NCBI GenBank assembly: GCA_001627865.1
Contig: LUQO01000045.1
Location: 37,728 to 101,727 of the forward strand
Direction of reading: 5' to 3'
Length of the DNA stretch: 64,000 nucleotides
Source of the DNA: SAR324 cluster bacterium REDSEA-S27_B3
GTDB lineage: Bacteria > SAR324 > NAC60-12
A program made the position numbers and the translations under genes. The notes beneath the pieces are model-generated. The model was not told the origin of the DNA and did not search any database. It saw only the letters and a program-made list of their open reading frames with translations. The stretch's first letter is position 1. Each line of letters starts with the position of its first letter. Shown here one piece after another: positions 29,910 to 41,000 of the stretch.

Positions 29910-30878
29910 ATGAATAAACTCGCAAAAATAATTGTATTAGCACTTGCTTCTGTCGCGATTTCTACAGGTAGTAGTTTTGCGGTAGAAATTAACAAAATAC
30001 ATTTCCTGATCCCTGGTGGCGCAGGCGGAGGATGGGATGGTACTGCAAGAGGTACCGGAGAAGCCCTGACCAAATCAGGGTTGATTAGCAGCGCTACTTA
30101 TGAAAATATGTCCGGAGGTGGCGGCGGAAAAGCAATAGGTTATCTGATTGAAAATTCCAAAAGTAATCACGGTACGTTGATGGTGAATTCAACACCAATC
30201 GTAATCCGTTCTTTAACAAAAGTGTTCCCGCAAAATTTCCGGGATCTTACACTAATTTCCGGAACCATCGGAGACTATGCGGCACTGGTTGTAAATTCTG
30301 GAAGCTCGCTGGGCAATTTTGACGACCTTGTTAAAGCCTACAAGAAAAATCCAAGTGCAGTCGCCATCGGCGGAGGTTCTGTTCCGGGAGGGATGGACCA
30401 CCTGGTAGCGGCAATGGCATTCAAGGCGGCAGGTGCCGATCCAACAAAAGTTAAATACATCCCCTTCGATGCAGGAGGAAAGGCAATGGCAGCATTACTT
30501 TCAGGAGAGATCGATGCACTGTCCACAGGTTTTTCAGAAGCTGTGGCACTGGAGCAGGCGGGGAAGGTACGTATCATTGGTGTTACTTCCGATGAGCGAG
30601 TTCCTGCAGCCCCTAAAGCCCCGACTTTGAAAGAACAGGGTTATGATGCAACATTCGTCAACTGGCGCGGTTTTTTTGCTGCTCCTGATCTTCCCAGCAA
30701 CAAACGCCGTGCATACATAGAAGTACTGGGCAAGATGTATGACACTCCGGAATGGGAAAAGGTCCGTGCAAGAAACGGATGGGTTAACATTCATAATCCA
30801 GGTGACAGTTTCATGGACTTCCTTTCTACTCAGGAAGAGGTCATTGGAAACCTTATGCGCGAACTTGGGTTCCTGTAA
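29910..30878 (+). CDS. tctC: tripartite tricarboxylate transporter substrate-binding protein (TctC/Bug family)
   Basis: Signal peptide, IHFLIPGGAGGGWDGTARGTGEAL; followed by TctB and TctA. Confidence 0.92.
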   Translation: MNKLAKIIVLALASVAISTGSSFAVEINKIHFLIPGGAGGGWDGTARGTGEALTKSGLISSATYENMSGGGGGKAIGYLIENSKSNHGTLMVNSTPIVIRSLTKVFPQNFRDLTLISGTIGDYAALVVNSGSSLGNFDDLVKAYKKNPSAVAIGGGSVPGGMDHLVAAMAFKAAGADPTKVKYIPFDAGGKAMAALLSGEIDALSTGFSEAVALEQAGKVRIIGVTSDERVPAAPKAPTLKEQGYDATFVNWRGFFAAPDLPSNKRRAYIEVLGKMYDTPEWEKVRARNGWVNIHNPGDSFMDFLSTQEEVIGNLMRELGFL

Positions 30879-30893
30879 TCCGGAGAAATTTTA

Positions 30894-31445
30894 ATGCGGG
30901 AGGAGGTTTTCTCCCGCTTACTTATTCCATTTTTCTTCATCATGCTAAGCATCAACCGCTGGATTGCACTGGGGATGCTCGCTTTTTCCAGTGGCTACGG
31001 CTACCTTTCCTTTACTTACAGAATTCTGCCATTTGAACAGTTTCTTGCGATGAAGCCTAATACCCTGCCCATTGGACTTGCATTGGCGGGTATGGTCTGC
31101 TCTGTGGCTCTGTTGCTGACACCAGATGGTCAGAGTTCCAGCTCAACTGAGGAAAACAAGGTTATTGGATCAGATCAGAAATACCTGGAATCTCCAGAGA
31201 ATTATGAATGGGGCAAAGGTATTGGACTTTTAATCCTGGCAGTAATATATGCACTATCCCTCAGACAAGCAGGATTTCTGATTGCAACCTCCTTGTTTCT
31301 TAGTATCGGAGGTTTAATGCTTGGGGAACGTAAAATCTGGATTTTATTACCGGTTTCCTGTGCTGCATCATTCCTGGTCTGGTATCTCGTGGATGAAGTT
31401 TTGTCCATCTTCATGCGGCCCTGGCCGATGATTTTCTATCAGTGA
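30894..31445 (+). CDS. tctB: tripartite tricarboxylate transporter small membrane subunit TctB
   Basis: Position between tctC and tctA, four hydrophobic segments. Confidence 0.85.
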   Translation: MREEVFSRLLIPFFFIMLSINRWIALGMLAFSSGYGYLSFTYRILPFEQFLAMKPNTLPIGLALAGMVCSVALLLTPDGQSSSSTEENKVIGSDQKYLESPENYEWGKGIGLLILAVIYALSLRQAGFLIATSLFLSIGGLMLGERKIWILLPVSCAASFLVWYLVDEVLSIFMRPWPMIFYQ

Positions 31446-31452
31446 GGTTATA

Positions 31453-32955
31453 ATGTGGGACCAGATGCTTCTTGGTATCCAGACAGCCTTCACTCTGCAG
31501 AACATGCTATTTGCTGCGCTTGGATGCTTCATTGGAACTATCATAGGAATGCTCCCAGGACTAGGACCAATGTCTGTGGTGGCAATCATGATCCCCGTCA
31601 GCATTCAGATTGGAGATCCTTCAACGACCCTAATTCTACTTGCCGGGGTTTATTACGGTGCGATTTTCGGTGGTTCGACTTCCTCAATTCTGATAAATGC
31701 ACCCGGAGAGGCTGCGGTGGTGGCTACTTCTTTCGATGGTTACCCGATGACCCGAAAAGGACAAGCCGGAAAGGCATTGACAATTGCTGCGATTTCTTCC
31801 TTTGCAGGGGGTACAATCGGGGCCATTCTCCTGATGGGATTTGCTCCAGCCCTGGCTAGTTTCGCTATTCTATTCTGGTCTGCAGAGTACTTTGCACTTA
31901 TGCTGGTAGGGCTTTCCGCAGTAGCCGCTTTTGCTGGAAAAGGTAAAGTTCTCAAGGCACTTATGATGACACTGTTAGGACTGATGCTTGCGACAGTGGG
32001 AGAATCATCTCTTTTCAACGCACCCCGTTTTACGCTTGGATTACTTGATCTGCAGAGCGGAATTCATTTCGTCACTCTTGCAATGGGACTTTTTGCCGTT
32101 CCAGAAGCTTTCTTCCTCGCCCTGGATGTGCTTCGTGGCAAAAAGGGTGGTTCCAAGGAAGCTCGTGAAATTTCAAACCTTCGCATCAATGTTAAGGAAG
32201 CCAAAACTATTGCACCGGTTATTGGAAGGCAATCAATCCAAGGCTTCCTGATTGGCGTAATGCCCGGTGCCGGTGCCACAATTGCCTCCTTTCTCGGATA
32301 CGCAGTGGAACGGAACCTTGCGAAGCCCGAGGAACGTAAGGAATTCGGCGAAGGTTCAATCAAGGGTCTTGCTGCTCCGGAAACTGCAAACAATGCTGCA
32401 AGCACAGGGTCTTTTGTACCGCTTTTAACTCTTGGGATTCCCGGTTCCGGAACAACAGCAATACTGCTTGGCGCACTGATCGCCCTGAATCTTCAGCCAG
32501 GACCGCTTCTTTTGCAGGATCGTCCTGAAGTTTTCTGGTCGGTGATTTTTTCGATGTACTTCGGCAACGTCATCCTACTCATCCTCAACCTGCCGCTGGT
32601 TCCCTACATTGCCAAAATTCTGGCAGTTCCGAGGACTTACCTGATTCCTTTTGTACTTTTTTTCGCCATGGCAGGAGCCTACATCGGGCAGAACAATGCA
32701 ACTGAACTGCTTTTGCTCCTGGGCTTCGGTGTGTTTGCCATCCTCATGCGATTTGCGGATTACCCGCTCCCACCCATGCTGATTGGCTTTGTCCTTGGCC
32801 AGCTGTTTGAAGATAATTTCGGAAGAGCGATTCGTAACGCCAACGGCATCCAGTTTATCTGGGAACGTCCGATGACACTGATTCTGATTGTCTCTGCAGC
32901 AGTATTTATTATTTATCCACTTCTCAGGGATTGGATGGCAAATAAACGAAAATAG
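31453..32955 (+). CDS. tctA: tripartite tricarboxylate transporter large membrane subunit TctA
   Basis: GTIIGMLPGLGPMSVVAIMIP; YYGAIFGGSTSSILINAPGEAAVVATSFDGYPMTRKGQAGKAL. Confidence 0.96.
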   Translation: MWDQMLLGIQTAFTLQNMLFAALGCFIGTIIGMLPGLGPMSVVAIMIPVSIQIGDPSTTLILLAGVYYGAIFGGSTSSILINAPGEAAVVATSFDGYPMTRKGQAGKALTIAAISSFAGGTIGAILLMGFAPALASFAILFWSAEYFALMLVGLSAVAAFAGKGKVLKALMMTLLGLMLATVGESSLFNAPRFTLGLLDLQSGIHFVTLAMGLFAVPEAFFLALDVLRGKKGGSKEAREISNLRINVKEAKTIAPVIGRQSIQGFLIGVMPGAGATIASFLGYAVERNLAKPEERKEFGEGSIKGLAAPETANNAASTGSFVPLLTLGIPGSGTTAILLGALIALNLQPGPLLLQDRPEVFWSVIFSMYFGNVILLILNLPLVPYIAKILAVPRTYLIPFVLFFAMAGAYIGQNNATELLLLLGFGVFAILMRFADYPLPPMLIGFVLGQLFEDNFGRAIRNANGIQFIWERPMTLILIVSAAVFIIYPLLRDWMANKRK

Positions 32956-33016
32956 ATTTTTTTCATTAACAGCAGGATATAATTACTAATCTATCTTGAA
33001 AATCATATTAAGCTAA

Positions 33017-36000
33017 TCAATTGCTAATTGGACCATAGCCACCGCCACCTGGAGTTTCGATGCGGATACGGTCGCCTGCTTCAGCGTTAATTTCGTTTTT
33101 ACCTCCTAAGTGGAGTTTTGAGCCGTCCTTGCGTATAAAGAGATTGCGTCCGCATTTTCCCGATTCACCACCGTTGAGTCCGTATGGCTGGTGAACCCTG
33201 CGTTCAGAAAGAATTGCGGTGTTAAGGGGTTCCAAAAATTCTACTTCCCGCACCAGCCCATTACCACCTGAATACAGTCCGGATCCTCCAGAATCATTCC
33301 GGATGGAAAATTCACGCAGCATTACCGGATAACGTCTTTCCAGAATTTCCGGATCAGTGATGCGTGTGTTCGTCATGTGTGTGTGAACTCCACTCTGACC
33401 ATGCCACTCTGGACCTGCTCCGGCGCCCCCACCAATCGTTTCATAATATCCGAATTTTTCGTTTCCGAATGTGAAATTATTCATGCATCCCTGTGAGGCC
33501 GCGCAGGCACGAAACGCTTTCAGGATCACATCCGTAATGCGCTGTGAAGTGAGCACGTTGCCTCCTACAACCGCTGCGTTTTCTGAAGGAGCCAGCAGAG
33601 AACCTTCTTCTATGATTACTTCAATTGGATTCAGACAACCCTGATTAAGCGGAATTTCCTGGTCGATCAAACAGCGCAAACCATACAAAATTGCTGAATG
33701 GGTTACTGCTCTTGGAGAATTCAAATTCCCCCAAAGTTCGGCTCCTGTACCGGTAAAATCAAAAACAGCGCTGCCGTCACGACGATCGATTGTAAGTCGT
33801 AAAATTATTTCACTACCGTCGTCCAGAAAATCACTTGCTTCCACTGTGTCCACTTCAGACAAACCTTCCCGCATTGATAGCTCCTTAAGCATATTTCGCA
33901 CAGCTTCCTCGGCATTGCTTTGAATGTGATGCATGTAAGCCTGCACGATCTGAAGTCCGGGAGTATTTTCCATAGTAAAATGCTCTACCATTTCCAATAG
34001 TAAATCTATACCCCGCTGATTAGCGGCAACCTGTGCTTTCAAATCAGAGAGATTGTCTGAAAGCAAACGTGTTCCGCTGATTGCAGGTTCACCGGGTTTG
34101 CGCTCAATTTTTCCGGGTGCCTGCAGCAGCTCAATAACTCCGGCTTCGTTAAACACACCATTTTCAACCAGTTTAAAAGATTTGATGCATGCCCCTTCTT
34201 CCTTCAATTCACGGGAAAACGGTGGCATTGATCCGGGAGAAATACCGCCAATATCTGCATGATGTCCGCGGCTGGCCACGTAAAAAATCGGTTTGTCGGA
34301 AGCTTCTACTTTTGCTGTTTTTTCTGACACCTGTACCTGCCAAACCGGTGTGATAACAGTCATGTCCGGTAGATGACTTCCTCCGGCAATTGGATGGTTT
34401 GTCAGCAGAACATCTCCTTTATTAAGTGATTTGCCCAATAATTTAACCTGCTGTCGAACTGCTTCACTCATTGCGCCAAGATGTACCGGCTGGTGAGGGG
34501 CATTGGCCACCAATCCTCCGGTTTCATCAAAAATTGCACAGGAAAAATCCAGGCGTTCCTTGATGTTTGTGGATATGGCAGTACGCTGCAGAGTGCGTCC
34601 CATCTGTTCCGCAATTGACATGAAAAGGTTACCGAAAATAGAAACCTGAACAGGATCCGCCTGTGTGCCGATCTCCATGTATGATTTGGTTTCAACCGTA
34701 ATTACCACGTCACCATACTCAGTTATTTCAGCACTGCAGCCCGGTTCAATCAGAATTGTTGAAGTGTCCTGCATTATAATTGCTGGTCCCGCAATGCAAT
34801 GTCCCGGACCCAGTTTTTCCAGCAGAAAAATTGGAGTTTTATGCCAGCTTCCTGCTCCGGTGCTTTCAGAAATGAAATAACAACTAGTATGATTTTCCAG
34901 TTTTGGGGATTTGGATTTTTTTGCAAGTGGAAATTTTTCCAGACCAAGTGATTTTGCTACTGCCCGCACCCGTATATCATCCACAATTATTTCCCGGTCT
35001 ATTAAATCAAAACCAAATTCCCTGCGGTATGTCTTACGGAAAGCTCCAACAAAGTCCGGAAGATCATTAATTACTTTCTTATTTCCCGGACTTGATTTCG
35101 AACCAGTTGATCTGTTTCTTACAATCTCATAGTTAAATGTTTCCTGTTTGTCCGGTTCCGGAATCATCAGTGCCGTGTCCGTTCCCTGGTATCTCAAATT
35201 GAGATAGCGCTTTATTCGAATTTGCTCCGGTTGGTATCCCTGATCAATTAACTCTGTTTTTGCCTCTTCTGCTAAACTATCCAGATTTTTCTGCAACAAT
35301 TTCTTTGTATTATCCTGAATGTTTTCAGACAAAACGCTCGCGGAAGGCTGCTGTTTTTCCACTACAATATCAGCCAGTCCCATTCCGTAGGCGGAAAGAA
35401 TACCGGCAAAACGGTGCACAAAAATTTTGGAAATTCCGAGTTCACGGGCGATCGCGCATGCATGTTGTCCGGCTGCTCCGCCAAAACATGCCAGCGCGTG
35501 TTCCTTAATGTCAAAACCTCGCATTACCGAAATCTCACGAATCGGACGAACCATAACTTCGTTGGCAACTCTTAAAAATCCTAGAGCGACTTCTTCAAGT
35601 GACATTTGCGGAAGATTTTTTTCCGTTGAATATTTATTTATTTCCGCGGTTAACTTTTCCAGAGCCGCCCGGGAAGCCTCAAGATCAAGCGCTTCATTTT
35701 CATTTGGACCAAATATTTTGGGGAAATAATCCGGATGCAAACGACCCAACACTAAATTTGCGTCCGTGACCGCTAAATATCCTTCTTTTCTATAACAAAC
35801 CGGTCCCGGATGTGCTCCGGCTGAATCCGGACCTACCTCGAATAAACCGTTGCGGAAAAACAACCGTGAACCACCGCCTGCCGCAACAGTTTTGATGTGC
35901 ATCTGCGGAGCCTGAATACGCACGCCTGCTGTTTCTGTCTCATGAACAAGTTCATAGTCATCACCGTATCGTGAAACATCTGTTGAGGTCCCCCCCATGT

Positions 36001-36961
36001 CAAAGCCAATCACCGGCAGTCCCAAATCGGTAGTCATGGCATATCCAACAACGCCTCCTGCAGGCCCGGACAGGATTGCATTGCTTCCCTTGAAATTAGC
36101 TGAATCTGTCAGGCCTCCGTCTGACTGCATGAAAAGCAATTTTGAATTTTTCAATTTGTCAGAAAATCCTGAGCGAAAGCTTTCAAGATAATTCCGGATG
36201 TGTGGTGTGAGATAAGCATCAACGGTTGTGGTGTCTCCACGTGCCACCATTTTAACCATCGGCATGACCTTGTGCGAAAGTGAAATCTGTACAAAACCGA
36301 TGTCGCGAGCAATTTCACCTATTTGCCGTTCATGTTCCGGGAATGCATAAGAATGCAAAAACACAACTGCCACCGCCTTTATGCCATTATTGAAAACATT
36401 TTCTAGTTGACTGCACACCTCACTCAAATCAGGTTTTGCCAATATTTCAAATTTCTCTCCGGTAGTGCCTTCGACAATTGATGAATTTGTTTGGCGTGTT
36501 GTGTCACTACCGTTTTTTTTGAAAATCCGGACACGTTCCTCAACCTCAATCACTTCCTCGTAGAGTAAATCAAGTTTACGGATTTCCAGATCAAATATTT
36601 TGGGTCGGCTTTGATTTCCGATTTGCAGCAGATCACGGAAACCTTTTGTGGTTACCAGCACAGTTTTCTCGCCTTTTCTTTCCAGCAGCGCGTTTGTGGC
36701 AACGGTGGTACCCATGCGAATCCATTCAATATTTTCCGCAGAAATACCGGTAGGTCCGCCGCCAGATTCTTTGGAAAAGGGCAGTCCAGTTACTGATTCC
36801 AGAATGCGGCGAATTCCTTCAAGAGGCGCGTCTGCATAATTGCCTGGATCTTCAGAAAGAAGCTTAACCACTCGGAATCCCTGCTCCCCGGGAACTTCAG
36901 CATAAACATCAGTGAATGTTCCTCCGCGGTCAATGGAAAAACGGAATAAAGGTGTATCCAT
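33017..36961 (-). CDS. 5-oxoprolinase (fused HyuA-HyuB type)
   Basis: [44 protein letters not shown]-term half [65 protein letters not shown]. Confidence 0.92.
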   Translation of the reverse strand: MDTPLFRFSIDRGGTFTDVYAEVPGEQGFRVVKLLSEDPGNYADAPLEGIRRILESVTGLPFSKESGGGPTGISAENIEWIRMGTTVATNALLERKGEKTVLVTTKGFRDLLQIGNQSRPKIFDLEIRKLDLLYEEVIEVEERVRIFKKNGSDTTRQTNSSIVEGTTGEKFEILAKPDLSEVCSQLENVFNNGIKAVAVVFLHSYAFPEHERQIGEIARDIGFVQISLSHKVMPMVKMVARGDTTTVDAYLTPHIRNYLESFRSGFSDKLKNSKLLFMQSDGGLTDSANFKGSNAILSGPAGGVVGYAMTTDLGLPVIGFDMGGTSTDVSRYGDDYELVHETETAGVRIQAPQMHIKTVAAGGGSRLFFRNGLFEVGPDSAGAHPGPVCYRKEGYLAVTDANLVLGRLHPDYFPKIFGPNENEALDLEASRAALEKLTAEINKYSTEKNLPQMSLEEVALGFLRVANEVMVRPIREISVMRGFDIKEHALACFGGAAGQHACAIARELGISKIFVHRFAGILSAYGMGLADIVVEKQQPSASVLSENIQDNTKKLLQKNLDSLAEEAKTELIDQGYQPEQIRIKRYLNLRYQGTDTALMIPEPDKQETFNYEIVRNRSTGSKSSPGNKKVINDLPDFVGAFRKTYRREFGFDLIDREIIVDDIRVRAVAKSLGLEKFPLAKKSKSPKLENHTSCYFISESTGAGSWHKTPIFLLEKLGPGHCIAGPAIIMQDTSTILIEPGCSAEITEYGDVVITVETKSYMEIGTQADPVQVSIFGNLFMSIAEQMGRTLQRTAISTNIKERLDFSCAIFDETGGLVANAPHQPVHLGAMSEAVRQQVKLLGKSLNKGDVLLTNHPIAGGSHLPDMTVITPVWQVQVSEKTAKVEASDKPIFYVASRGHHADIGGISPGSMPPFSRELKEEGACIKSFKLVENGVFNEAGVIELLQAPGKIERKPGEPAISGTRLLSDNLSDLKAQVAANQRGIDLLLEMVEHFTMENTPGLQIVQAYMHHIQSNAEEAVRNMLKELSMREGLSEVDTVEASDFLDDGSEIILRLTIDRRDGSAVFDFTGTGAELWGNLNSPRAVTHSAILYGLRCLIDQEIPLNQGCLNPIEVIIEEGSLLAPSENAAVVGGNVLTSQRITDVILKAFRACAASQGCMNNFTFGNEKFGYYETIGGGAGAGPEWHGQSGVHTHMTNTRITDPEILERRYPVMLREFSIRNDSGGSGLYSGGNGLVREVEFLEPLNTAILSERRVHQPYGLNGGESGKCGRNLFIRKDGSKLHLGGKNEINAEAGDRIRIETPGGGGYGPISN

Positions 36962-36999
36962 AAAAATTGGTTAAGGAAAAATAATGGATGGGGATGTCA

Positions 37000-38307
37000 T
37001 TACTTTACCATCAATCCGGGCAAGTATAGAGCAATTTGCGGAAATACAGTCAACAAACCTGTGGTCAAAATCATTAAAAGAAAAAATGGGAATGCTGCTT
37101 TGGCGATAGTGCCGATGTTTTTCCCAGTAAGTCCCTGAATGACAAACAAGTTAAAGCCTACCGGCGGTGTAATCTGACTCAGTTCAACCATTAGAATCAG
37201 GAAAATCCCAAACCAAATTGGGTCAAAACCGGCTTGAGCAGTCAAAGGCAAGGCTATAGGCAAGGTCATAACTACAATGGAGAATCCGTCAAGAATACAC
37301 CCCAAAACCAGATAAATCAGACCTAGCATGAGTATCAAAACATAAGGCGACAAGCCTAAACTGCCGATAAATTCGGTCAATTCACGAGGGATTCCCAAAA
37401 TGCCCATTGCACGAGACAAAAAAGATGCGCCCATCACAATCAGAATTATCATGCTGGTAGTCTTGACTGAAGCCAAAAGGCATTCAATTAAAGTTTTCCG
37501 GTCAAGTGTACGGTTGTTCCAGGCAAACAACACTGACGCCAACACACCCAGGGAAGCAGCTTCAGTAACAGTGGCGATTCCCAGATAAATACTGCCCAAC
37601 ACTGCCAGAATTAACACTGCTACAGGCGCTACAGATTTAAGGGCAATAACACGTTCCATCCACGAATAATGCTCCTGACTTCTTGGTGCAATGTCCGGGT
37701 TAAGAACACCCTGAATCAACAAATAGGCAATGTAGATTCCTGCCAGCAATAGTCCCGGAAAAATTCCTGCAATGAACATTTTACCGATAGAAACTTCCGC
37801 AAGTATGGCATAAATAATCATTACCAGACTTGGAGGAATCAAAAATCCAAGTGTCCCTGCTCCAGCCAAAGAACCCATTGACAGTGATTCATTGTAACCC
37901 AGTTTTTTGAACTCCGAAAGGGTGATGCGTCCCACTGTTGCCGTGGTTGCCGCGCTTGATCCTGACACGGCAGCAAACAGCGTACAGGCAACAATGTTGA
38001 TCAACAGCAATCCGCTTGGGAAACGATAGAGCCATGGTACAAGCGCCTTGAAAAGATTTTCTGAAATGCCTGAACGAAAAAGTACCTCACCCATTAATAT
38101 GAAGAGGGGTAAAGCCACCAGTTCCCATTTGTTTACCGTGGCCCAAATCGATGAGGCCATGTTGGAACCGGCAGGTAAAAAGGAGAACATTTCCATGCCC
38201 ACCATACCGACTATAAACAAACTCAGCCCAATCCAAATGCCCGAACCAAGAGTCAACACCAGTATGCCGAACACTAACAAACTCATGTTCAACAAAGTTG
38301 GGTCCAT
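37000..38307 (-). CDS. dctM: TRAP transporter large permease (DctM)
   Basis: LPLFILMGEVLFRSGISENLF; SGSSAATTATVGRITLSEFKKLGYNESLSMGSLAGAGTLGFLIPPS. Confidence 0.95.
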   Translation of the reverse strand: MDPTLLNMSLLVFGILVLTLGSGIWIGLSLFIVGMVGMEMFSFLPAGSNMASSIWATVNKWELVALPLFILMGEVLFRSGISENLFKALVPWLYRFPSGLLLINIVACTLFAAVSGSSAATTATVGRITLSEFKKLGYNESLSMGSLAGAGTLGFLIPPSLVMIIYAILAEVSIGKMFIAGIFPGLLLAGIYIAYLLIQGVLNPDIAPRSQEHYSWMERVIALKSVAPVAVLILAVLGSIYLGIATVTEAASLGVLASVLFAWNNRTLDRKTLIECLLASVKTTSMIILIVMGASFLSRAMGILGIPRELTEFIGSLGLSPYVLILMLGLIYLVLGCILDGFSIVVMTLPIALPLTAQAGFDPIWFGIFLILMVELSQITPPVGFNLFVIQGLTGKNIGTIAKAAFPFFLLMILTTGLLTVFPQIALYLPGLMVK

Positions 38308-38338
38308 GTATATTTTCAGCTTAAATAGGTGGAGAGAC

Positions 38339-38830
38339 TCAGGAAGTTTTTAATTTGTTTGCTGAACGAATCATGGTAGCAACCAACTGCATGAAAAATG
38401 CGGTTGCTCCAAGTACCATGATGAATTGAGGAACCCAAATTGGAGTGTTTGTGAGAGTTCCGGAAGTGGAAGCATAACTCCAGGTGGAAAAGACCATTCG
38501 GCATAAATAATAGAGCAAATATGCCATGAAACAGGTCGCAGTGGATGTTGCCAGAAATTCTATCCAGTTGGCCAATGGCTGTGACAACTTACTCAGGATC
38601 AGTTCAATCCGGATGTGACCTCCTTCACGCAACGTATACCCCGCGCCCCAAAAAACCAGAATTGCCAGAGCATAAGCAGAATATTCATCCGCAATCAGGG
38701 TTGTGGATTTAAAAGCATTCCATAGAAAAATTTCCAACAAAATCAGCAGGACGGTCAGGCCGAGCATAACTGCCGCGACAAGAGCCATCCCGCGATTTAA
38801 CTTATCTACAAAGTGAAGCAAACGCTCCAT
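38339..38830 (-). CDS. dctQ: TRAP transporter small permease (DctQ)
   Basis: Four TM segments with FLWNAFKSTTLIADEYSAYALAILVFWGAGYTLREGGHIRIEL. Confidence 0.92.
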   Translation of the reverse strand: MERLLHFVDKLNRGMALVAAVMLGLTVLLILLEIFLWNAFKSTTLIADEYSAYALAILVFWGAGYTLREGGHIRIELILSKLSQPLANWIEFLATSTATCFMAYLLYYLCRMVFSTWSYASTSGTLTNTPIWVPQFIMVLGATAFFMQLVATMIRSANKLKTS

Positions 38831-38869
38831 TAGGATGCGGCACTTTCCATTTGAGATTATTATAAATAA

Positions 38870-39856
38870 CTATAGACTGCGCCCGGTAATATCGGCGTAT
38901 TTGTCAAAAATGGCCTTGGCTGCCGAGCCTGCTTTTTTCACCCATGCAGCACGCAGCTTGCGTCCCATTTCATCTAAATCACTGCGGAAGGAAGGGTCCA
39001 CTTCCAATACATTAAGACCATTTGCCTTAAGTTTTGCCAGGCTTTGGCGATCCATGTCACCGGCTAAGTTCCACATTTCATCTTCCATCTGCGTTGCAAC
39101 AGCGATCACAGCATTTTGAACCTTGGAAGATAGACTGTTCCATGCCTCTATGTTTACGTTGACCATATTCACAGGTCCAACGATATTAATACGAGTGAAA
39201 TAATTGAGCATCTCCCAGGCTTTTGCGTCCACTCCTGAAACAGAGGAAGTGTACATGGAATCCAAAAGTCCTGCTTTCATAGCCGGATAAACCTCACTAA
39301 ACGGCATTTTACGGGCAGCAATCCCAGCGAGTTTGCCAAATGCCAATCCGGTGCCGTCATAAACACGCATCTTCAAACCATTCAAATCTGCTGCTGAGCG
39401 GATCGGTCTCTTGGTGTAAATTCCAGAAAAAGGCCATACACTGGTGTAAAGTGTGAATTGATTAAAACTTTTTAATGTATTTTTGTAGGTTGGTTTTGCC
39501 AATTGATACATCAATCTTTGTTCGAATGTATTGCTTGACAAAAACGGCTGGGCAGTCATAGCCAGTATTGGGGCATCACCCTCAACAATTCCTGTTGGGA
39601 TTTCAGAAATCGACATTTGCCCTTCCGCAACAGCACGCAGCAGTTCCGGCCCCTTGAATCCCAAAGACGAACCGGGATGCAGCCGGATTTCCAATTCTCC
39701 GCCTGTAGCTGCTTTGACCTTGTCAGCAAAACGCTGCGCGCCTTTGGAATGGAAGTTCCCAGCGGGATAATTCAAGTGCATGTCCCAGACGGTTTTAGCG
39801 AAAGCAACCCCGGAACTTACTAACAGAACCACTAACAACATAATTAATTTACGCAT
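38870..39856 (-). CDS. dctP: TRAP transporter solute-binding protein (DctP)
   Basis: Signal peptide; HLNYPAGNFHSKGAQRFADKVKAATGGELEIRLHPGSSLG; LNGLKMRVYDGTGLAFGKLAG. Confidence 0.95.
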   Translation of the reverse strand: MRKLIMLLVVLLVSSGVAFAKTVWDMHLNYPAGNFHSKGAQRFADKVKAATGGELEIRLHPGSSLGFKGPELLRAVAEGQMSISEIPTGIVEGDAPILAMTAQPFLSSNTFEQRLMYQLAKPTYKNTLKSFNQFTLYTSVWPFSGIYTKRPIRSAADLNGLKMRVYDGTGLAFGKLAGIAARKMPFSEVYPAMKAGLLDSMYTSSVSGVDAKAWEMLNYFTRINIVGPVNMVNVNIEAWNSLSSKVQNAVIAVATQMEDEMWNLAGDMDRQSLAKLKANGLNVLEVDPSFRSDLDEMGRKLRAAWVKKAGSAAKAIFDKYADITGRSL

Positions 39857-39955
39857 TTTTCTCCTTGTTTAGAAAAAAAGTTAAAATAATGAATCCTTCC
39901 ACCATGAAAGGATCCCTGCTAAAGCTTTGGAATGCTACCAGTAAACAGCTAACAG

Positions 39956-40954
39956 TCAAGAATTATTATTCCCACCATCGAAGTTTTCCATAGAATCACG
40001 GATAAACTCCAGCTGAGTTAGCAGCGTTTGCTGCTGGTCCCCGGAAATATTCTTCCAGTTTTCTGCAATCTTAGCCTGAGTTTCCCTGAGTTTTACTTCA
40101 GTGATGGAAGAGTCAGAGGAATCGAGAGTGGTGACGGCGGGCTGGAGTCGGCTTAGTTGTGTACTTTTTTCACGATTCAACAGCTCGTGATAATTCCACC
40201 CAAAGAGTGTAGAAATCCTTTTCAGTAATTCAGGATTTGGTACAGCATCTCCGGACTCAATCTGCTGGTAATATTCAGGATTAATTTGCAGGAGCAGGGA
40301 AATACCTTCTACATTTTGCTCAGCATCAATTCTGGCCTGTTTAATCTGCTCATTCAGTGAAACTCCCGGAGAAACTTCAGGGATCTCCGGAATTTCAATC
40401 TTTGGTAATTTTACCTGAATTTCACTTACAGGCAGAGGAGGTTTCTTTGTGCCGAGGATTGCAGTACTCTGGGTGTTAATTTTTTGCTGAATTTGTTTGT
40501 AATTCCAACCAAACAGGGAGCACAATTTTCGCAGCAAATTATCCTGAGGAACAAAGCCTGCCTCAATTTCTTTGTAATAATCCGGAGACACTCCCAGTAA
40601 AGTAGCAATCCCATCTTCATTCTGCCTGGCAGCATTGCGTGCTTCCTGCACCATTTTGGCAAATGGTGTAACCGCAACAGTATTTGAAGTTTCTTTTGCT
40701 GTAACAGACTGCGCATCTTGTTGTTTTTTTTTGTTTGCTTTTGTGCTTGGAGTTTGATCCGCAAGCCTTTTAATGTCCTGATAGTTCCATTCAAAGAGAG
40801 TGCATAAACGCTGTAGTATTTCATCATGAGGAATCCAGTCTTCTTCCAATCGCGCATATTCATCTGGATCCATTCGCATCAGCAATGCAAGACCTTCGAT
40901 GCTTTGACCAATGTCTTCACGGAATTCGCGAATCATCTGGTTCAGTTTAGACAT
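39956..40954 (-). CDS. protein with three XRE/HTH-like repeats
   Basis: Three repeats: QMIREFREDIGQSIEGLALLMRMDPDEYARLEEDWIP...LCTLFEWNYQDI; MVQEARNAARQNEDGIATLLGVSPDYYKEIEAGFVP...LCSLFGWNYKQI; QIKQARIDAEQNVEGISLLLQINPEYYQQIESGDAVP...ISTLFGWNYHEL. Confidence 0.8.
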   Translation of the reverse strand: MSKLNQMIREFREDIGQSIEGLALLMRMDPDEYARLEEDWIPHDEILQRLCTLFEWNYQDIKRLADQTPSTKANKKKQQDAQSVTAKETSNTVAVTPFAKMVQEARNAARQNEDGIATLLGVSPDYYKEIEAGFVPQDNLLRKLCSLFGWNYKQIQQKINTQSTAILGTKKPPLPVSEIQVKLPKIEIPEIPEVSPGVSLNEQIKQARIDAEQNVEGISLLLQINPEYYQQIESGDAVPNPELLKRISTLFGWNYHELLNREKSTQLSRLQPAVTTLDSSDSSITEVKLRETQAKIAENWKNISGDQQQTLLTQLEFIRDSMENFDGGNNNS

Positions 40955-41000
40955 TTTCTGCGGAAAAAGTTGCTATTGAATTTACTGAGCATTTCCATCA

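Noticed and set aside
31455-31859. 134-aa + strand ORF inside tctA
   Set aside because: Alternate frame of a strongly supported TctA coding sequence.
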